A stretch of DNA of 64,000 nt from Pseudomonas sp. Choline-02u-1 (GTDB lineage: Bacteria; Pseudomonadota; Gammaproteobacteria; Pseudomonadales; Pseudomonadaceae), in contig NZ_PJBC01000001.1 in the NCBI RefSeq assembly GCF_002836515.1, forward strand, positions 162,296-226,295, written 5' to 3'. The notes under the pieces were generated by a model, which did not search any database, was not told the DNA's origin, and saw only the letters and a program-made list of their open reading frames with translations. The position numbers and the translations under genes were made by a program. Of this stretch, positions 60,086-64,000 are shown in pieces (the first letter of the stretch is position 1; every line of letters starts with the position of its first letter).

Positions 60086-60448
60086 TTACCCCGACACTGG
60101 CCTCGGCTCGGGCAGCAACACCCACAACCAACCGTCCTCTTCGCGCGAGGCCAATGCCTCCAGCGACTGCCCCAGACACGGGCCGTAGACGCATTCGCCG
60201 GTACTCGGCAGGAACTGCGCGCCGTGGGCATAGCAGACGATCAACTGGCCATCGGCCGACAGAAAACGGTCCTTGCGGTACTCCATGCGCACGTCCAGAT
60301 GTGGGCAACGGTTGCGATAGATCCGCACCTGACCGTCATGGCGCAGAGCAAACAGACTGTCGCGGCCCTGCTGCAACGGATCGAAGCCACGCGCCTGCCC
60401 TTCCAGCAATTCATCCAGGCGACACAACGGCCACTCGCGCTCACTCAT
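60086..60448 (-). CDS. Rieske [2Fe-2S] ferredoxin-like protein, FdeD-like
   Basis: A 120-residue Rieske protein. The cluster ligands are Cys48 and His50 in RNRCPHLDVRM and Cys72 and His75 in IVCYAHGAQFLPSTG. There is no other domain, so it is a ferredoxin-type electron carrier or a small regulatory Rieske protein. It is 9 bases after the VOC dioxygenase gene and likely cotranscribed with it. It may supply electrons for the monooxygenase or keep the dioxygenase iron reduced; both are inferred. Confidence 0.88.
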   Translation of the reverse strand: MSEREWPLCRLDELLEGQARGFDPLQQGRDSLFALRHDGQVRIYRNRCPHLDVRMEYRKDRFLSADGQLIVCYAHGAQFLPSTGECVYGPCLGQSLEALASREEDGWLWVLLPEPRPVSG

Positions 60449-60457
60449 GGCACGGCC

Positions 60458-61399
60458 TCAACCAAGCTTCGGTGGCGGGCCGCCGGGTGCCCACTTTTCC
60501 TTGCTGCCGAACAGGAACAGCTGCGAATTGTCCGCCGACAGCGGCGCACGCCGGGCCTCCCAGGCGTCATCGTGCTTGTCCATATCGGCGTCGTATTCGA
60601 TATGACAGCCCAGCGGGCTGTTGAAGTACCAGAACCAGTTCGAACCAAACAGGTGACGCCCCGGGCCCCAGAAACTGGTCCAGCCCTTCTGCTCGAAGCG
60701 CGTGCCGGCCAACAGCACTTCGGTGCCACTGCCCATGTGAAAGGTGAAGTGCTCGCAGCCTTTCATGTGCGGCGGTGTCTGGATCATGAACAGGCAGTGG
60801 TGATCATCAGAGCCGGCCGGACGCATGAACGGTCCGGCGCCGATGAAGGTGTCGGTGGTGCGAAAGCCCAGACGCTGGGCGTAGAACGCCTCGGCCTTGG
60901 CCGCGTCAGGGACGAAATACACCACATGCGACAGGGTGCGCGGGATGGCGCTCATCTCTGGACTGATGCCGGGCTGATTGAGCGGACGCTGTGGCGCATG
61001 GCCGGCAGCGTTGGTCAGATCAGCCGGGGCGCTGTAGGCCTTGCGCACACTGACTTGAAAGGCAATCGCAAAGCCCATGTCATCGACGCTGTGCAGCACG
61101 CCCTGGGCGTCGCGGCTGACGGGGCGGTCGCGGGCCAGTTCGTCTTCGATGGCGTCCAGGTCGCTGAGCGCGCCGACGCCATAAACGGTTTCGCGAATCG
61201 ACGGCGCGGGGCCGATAGCCGCCGGAAGATCGGGGTCGTCGGCGCGGCGCAGAATCACGGCGGTGCCGTCGAGTGCTTCGAAACGCCCGCCGTGACTGTC
61301 GACGCCGATCGGCGCCAAGCCGTAATCGCGTAAACAATCGGTGCAGGCTTGGATGTCATCGACGCCAAAGATCAGGGCATCAAGGCCAATGATGTTCAT
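60458..61399 (-). CDS. VOC-family extradiol dioxygenase, FdeC-like
   Basis: A 313-residue two-module vicinal oxygen chelate protein. The N-terminal module (residues 1-120) has lost the metal ligands; the C-terminal module keeps His158 (RTLSHVVYFV), His217 (KGCEHFTFHMG) and Glu268 (SPLGCHIEYDADMD), the 2-His-1-Glu iron site, with spacing near that of biphenyl-type extradiol dioxygenases. It would cleave a catechol-like ring next to the hydroxyls, following the hydroxylation by the FAD enzyme. It is the first gene of the minus-strand run and faces the LysR gene across 258 bases. Confidence 0.85.
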   Translation of the reverse strand: MNIIGLDALIFGVDDIQACTDCLRDYGLAPIGVDSHGGRFEALDGTAVILRRADDPDLPAAIGPAPSIRETVYGVGALSDLDAIEDELARDRPVSRDAQGVLHSVDDMGFAIAFQVSVRKAYSAPADLTNAAGHAPQRPLNQPGISPEMSAIPRTLSHVVYFVPDAAKAEAFYAQRLGFRTTDTFIGAGPFMRPAGSDDHHCLFMIQTPPHMKGCEHFTFHMGSGTEVLLAGTRFEQKGWTSFWGPGRHLFGSNWFWYFNSPLGCHIEYDADMDKHDDAWEARRAPLSADNSQLFLFGSKEKWAPGGPPPKLG

Positions 61400-61538
61400 G
61401 GCTTACCACTCCATTGAAATTATGATCCGGTCACCGCCGCCGCAGACGCCAAAGTGCGTCGGGCCAGGCTGCAACCCGGTGGTGGTGTCGGCGACTGGGG
61501 GCCGACTGCGGCGGAGATTGGCGCAAGGCTCGGCAGCT

Positions 61539-61581
61539 GACTAATCGCGAGTCGGGATGCGACCTATCGACAAACGCGATA
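61539..61581. promoter_or_regulatory. LysR/NodD-type box between VOC and LysR genes
   Basis: TATCGACAAACGCGATA at 61565-61581 (TATCG-N7-CGATA, containing ATC-N9-GAT), with GACTAATCGCGAGT 26 bases earlier at 61539-61552. It lies between the divergent VOC dioxygenase and LysR genes, about 77 bases before the LysR start, the usual place for an autoregulated LysR site. Confidence 0.82.
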
Positions 61582-61657
61582 CCTGCATCGGTGGTTGACG
61601 CGTCGATGGAATCGTTCGAAGGTATTGGCAAAATAAATACAACAAGCGGACCTGCCC

Positions 61658-62620
61658 ATGCGTTTCAACCACCTGGATCTGAACCTGCTGGTGGCGCTCG
61701 ATGTGCTGCTCGAAGAACAGAACATCACCCGCGCCGCCGAACGCCTGCACATGACCCAGTCCGCCACCAGCGGCGTGCTTGGGCGTTTGCGCACTTACTT
61801 CGAAGACGAGTTGCTGGTTCAGGTCGGGCGCAAGATGCAGCCCACGCCCTACGCGACCGAGCTGGCGAAACCGGTACGCGAAGTGTTGCTGACAATTCAG
61901 TCCTCGATCACTGCCAAACCGGTGTTCGACCCCACCACCAGCAAACGCCACTTTCGCCTGGTGACCTCGGATTACCTGATCAGCGTGTTGTTCGCCCAAG
62001 TGATCCAGAAGATCCATCAGGAGGCGCCGAACATCACTTTCGAAATGCTCGGCCCCAGCGACAACTCTGGCGAATTGCTGGTGCGCGGCGAGGTTGATCT
62101 GATGATCGTGCCGGAGCGCTACATCATCGAAGGCCACCCTTCCCAACTGCTGTTCGAAGAGGAACACGTTTGCGTGGTGTGCCAGAGCAACAGCGCGGTC
62201 GGCGCCAGCCTGACCCTCGAGCAGTACATGCAGATGGGCCACGTGTCGGTGGGTTTCGGCCGCACTCGGCACATGAGTATCGAAGAGTGGTTCATGAACC
62301 AGTACGGCTTCAATCGGCGCATCGAGGTGATCACCAGCGACTTCAACACTCTGCCGCAACTGGTGGTTGGCACCCAGCGCATCGCCACAATGCACCAGCG
62401 TCTGGCTAACCTGTATGCGCGCTATCTGCCGCTGCGCATCCTGCCCCCGCCGGTGAAAATCCCGCTGATGCGCGAGTACATGCTGTGGCACCGCAGCGTC
62501 GACGGCGACCCCATGCACCGCTGGCTGCGCGAACGCATCAGCGAGTTCATCCAGCATCTGGAGCAGCCGCCTATCGAGTCTCGCGATACCTCGTATCCGC
62601 CGTCACGATTGGCCAATTAG
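61658..62620 (+). CDS. LysR-family regulator, NodD/FdeR-like
   Basis: A 320-residue LysR protein. It begins MRFNHLDLNLLVALDVLLEE and continues NITRAAERLHMTQSATSGVLGRLRTYFEDELLVQVGRKMQPTPYA, closer to NodD and NahR regulators than to CbbR types (LDLNLL...DALL, DELLVQ.GR.M.PT). The effector domain follows from residue 95. It is divergent from the VOC dioxygenase operon and just upstream of the alpha/beta hydrolase gene. The nearby boxes have the ATC-N9-GAT form bound by NodD. Activation by a flavonoid-like aromatic is inferred. Confidence 0.9.
   Translation: MRFNHLDLNLLVALDVLLEEQNITRAAERLHMTQSATSGVLGRLRTYFEDELLVQVGRKMQPTPYATELAKPVREVLLTIQSSITAKPVFDPTTSKRHFRLVTSDYLISVLFAQVIQKIHQEAPNITFEMLGPSDNSGELLVRGEVDLMIVPERYIIEGHPSQLLFEEEHVCVVCQSNSAVGASLTLEQYMQMGHVSVGFGRTRHMSIEEWFMNQYGFNRRIEVITSDFNTLPQLVVGTQRIATMHQRLANLYARYLPLRILPPPVKIPLMREYMLWHRSVDGDPMHRWLRERISEFIQHLEQPPIESRDTSYPPSRLAN
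62572..62588. promoter_or_regulatory. LysR/NodD-type box before alpha/beta hydrolase
   Basis: TATCGAGTCTCGCGATA (TATCG-N7-CGATA followed by CCT as in the other two boxes) lies inside the last codons of the LysR gene and 92 bases before the hydrolase start. The companion GACTAATCGCGAGT block is absent here. Confidence 0.7.
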
Positions 62621-62679
62621 CCGGTTGATCCTTAACGTGCCTTGCGAATGCCAAGGCAACCACAAGGACAACAAAAATC

Positions 62680-63837
62680 ATGTTCCGCTACTTCCCGACC
62701 AACTACGTGTGGAATCTTTCGGTCGACCTGGCCATTGAAATGGGCGCCCGCATGGGCGAAATCGAGGCCATGTGCGCACCGCTGCAAGAGGCAGCCAAGC
62801 AACCGGACGCGGCCGGCACCAAGGCGTTTCGCGAGACCTGGGCCAAAATGGCCGACAAGCTCTGCGGTCTGGCCGAAGAAGACGAAGGTCATGGCCGCCT
62901 GCTCTCGGCCGGCGAAAAATACAACCGCGCCGCGACTTACTATCTGACCTGCGAACGCCTGCAAGCCCATGGCGCGCCAGGGCGTACCGAGCTGTATCAG
63001 CGCTTTGTGCAAACCTTCAAACGCGGCATCGAACTGTCGCAGGAAAACTGTCAGCGGGTGGAAATTCCCTATGAGGGCAAGCATCTGTCCGGCTTGCTGG
63101 TGCGCGCCGAAGGCGTCGACGGGCCAGCGCCGATTCTGGTGCAGGTCAATGGTCTGGATTCGACCAAGGAAATGAAATACCGCGTCGGCCTCCCGGCCTG
63201 GCTGGCCAAGCGTGGCGTATCGTCATTGATCATCGACCAGCCCGGCACCGGCGAAGCGCTGCGCCTGCACGGTTTGACTGCACGCTACGACAGCGAGCAC
63301 TGGGCCAGTCGCGTGGTCGACTGGCTGGAGACCCGGGATGACGTCGACGCCAAACGTATCGGTCTTGAAGGCGTTTCCCTCGGCGGTTATTACTGCCCCC
63401 GTGCGGTGGCGTTCGAACCGCGTTTCGCCTGCGGCGTAGTGTGGGGCGCTAACCACGACTGGCGCGACGTGCAGAAGCGCCGTCTGGAAAAGGAAGGCAG
63501 TTTCCCGGTGCCGCATTATTGGGCGCACGTCTGCTGGGTCTGGGGTGCCAAGGATGTTGAAGAATTCATGAGCATCGCCGAAAACGTCCACCTCGACGGC
63601 GTGCTCGACCGCATCAAAGTGCCGTTCCTGGTTACCCATGGCGAGCAGGACTCGCAGATCCCGCTGAAGTGGGCGCATCGCACCTATGAGCAATTGGTCA
63701 ACAGTCCGAAATGCGAACTGAAAATTTTCACCGAGCGCGAAGGCGGCGTGCAGCATTCCAGCTTCGACAACAGCATCAACGCCGGCCACTACATCGCCGA
63801 CTGGGTTGCCGAAACATTGGGCGGCCGTACGGCATAA
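62680..63837 (+). CDS. Alpha/beta hydrolase, C-C or ester hydrolase type
   Basis: A 385-residue hydrolase. The N-terminal 130 residues are a helical region (WNLSVDLAIEMGARMGEIEAM) as in the 2,6-dihydroxypseudooxynicotine hydrolase and FrsA-like group. The catalytic domain has the nucleophile Ser233 in GLEGVSLGGYYCP, an acid in VTHGEQDSQIP and the His in GGVQHSSFDNS. Such enzymes cut a C-C bond in a ring-side diketone, for example a chalcone-like or nicotine-derived side chain. Located after the LysR gene with its own TATCG box, it likely belongs to the same regulon as the minus-strand genes. Confidence 0.85.
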   Translation: MFRYFPTNYVWNLSVDLAIEMGARMGEIEAMCAPLQEAAKQPDAAGTKAFRETWAKMADKLCGLAEEDEGHGRLLSAGEKYNRAATYYLTCERLQAHGAPGRTELYQRFVQTFKRGIELSQENCQRVEIPYEGKHLSGLLVRAEGVDGPAPILVQVNGLDSTKEMKYRVGLPAWLAKRGVSSLIIDQPGTGEALRLHGLTARYDSEHWASRVVDWLETRDDVDAKRIGLEGVSLGGYYCPRAVAFEPRFACGVVWGANHDWRDVQKRRLEKEGSFPVPHYWAHVCWVWGAKDVEEFMSIAENVHLDGVLDRIKVPFLVTHGEQDSQIPLKWAHRTYEQLVNSPKCELKIFTEREGGVQHSSFDNSINAGHYIADWVAETLGGRTA

Positions 63838-63878
63838 GCGCTTAGTCAGCAACACCACACCACCGTGGAGGACCAAGC

Positions 63879-64000
63879 TTGCTCGCGAAGAGGCCGTCCG
63901 CCTCGACACAAATGGCGCCTGCCCCACTGCTATCGCGAGCAGGCTCACTCCTACAAACGACCGTGCTCCGTCAGGTCAACCGCGATCCCCCGTGGGAGCG
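63879..64000. repeat. Degenerate REP pair and the start of another REP
   Basis: GCTTGCTCGCGAAGAGG at 63879 and TATCGCGAGCAGGCTCACTC near 63930 form a worn inverted REP pair after the hydrolase stop. A new REP (GTGGGAGCG) begins at 63992 and runs out of the window. The hydrolase and whatever follows are therefore separated by REP sequences. Confidence 0.7.

Noticed and set aside
45765..63837. Steroid or nicotine degradation locus
   Set aside because: DUF1302/DUF1329/RND genes occur in steroid loci and the hydrolase resembles a nicotine pathway enzyme, but ketosteroid dehydrogenases, acyl-CoA enzymes and nicotine oxidoreductases are all absent; the VOC, Rieske and FAD monooxygenase set fits a polyphenol better. 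It remains a weaker alternative.

Overview
The window is 64 kb of GC-rich chromosome from a Pseudomonas, most likely the P. fluorescens group. The basis is gene content (hydroxyproline operon order, YcaC, DUF421, DUF2945, TrmK), many REP palindromes with the core GGGAGCGGGCTTGCTCGCGA, and dense, mostly monocistronic or short-operon organisation with many AraC, LysR, LacI, MarR, ArsR, HxlR and XRE regulators. It reads as a catabolic accessory region. No phage, IS element, rRNA, tRNA or CRISPR was recognised.

Layout. 1-4195: 3' end of a uronate utilisation locus (uronate dehydrogenase, lactonase, three-gene TRAP transporter). 4247-7766: sulfide detoxification module (TauE-type exporter, type II sulfide:quinone oxidoreductase, BigR-like sensor, divergent metallo-beta-lactamase-fold persulfide dioxygenase). 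7792-9578: HxlR/MFS divergent pair. 9629-12783: stress-type genes (zinc dehydrogenase translationally coupled to an unannotated 48-residue lipoprotein, PLDc_N protein, DUF421 protein, membrane protein, CinA). 12948-15329: large mechanosensitive channel. 15335-20073: LacI-controlled carbohydrate locus (oxidoreductase, TIM-barrel isomerase, NupG-like symporter) with a perfect palindromic operator. 20153-22541: small secreted protein, AraC and LysE pair. 22538-30005: trans-4-hydroxyproline catabolic operon. 30002-33827: small stress proteins, alcohol dehydrogenase, TrmK, a REP array, YcaC. 33828-42516: oxidoreductase region with three SDRs, a VanAB-like Rieske oxygenase pair and five regulators. 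42532-44292: thirteen-unit, 135-bp REP (BIME) array. 44334-45702: B3/4 protein and XRE-cupin regulator.

45765-63837 is the most interesting part. Thirteen co-directional minus-strand genes (VOC dioxygenase, Rieske protein, FAD monooxygenase, DUF1302, DUF1329, YCF48-like, RND/MMPL, MFS, cupin, FAH hydrolase, NAD epimerase, cyclase-family hydrolase, exported sulfatase) face a NodD-like LysR gene and an alpha/beta hydrolase. Three 17-bp boxes TATCG-N7-CGATA, each containing the ATC-N9-GAT pattern of nod boxes, lie before the VOC/LysR pair, the FAD monooxygenase and the hydrolase. The dioxygenase, Rieske and monooxygenase order resembles the naringenin-degrading fde locus of Herbaspirillum. I infer a polyphenol or flavonoid-like aromatic catabolic island coupled to an envelope module for a hydrophobic, possibly sulfated, substrate.
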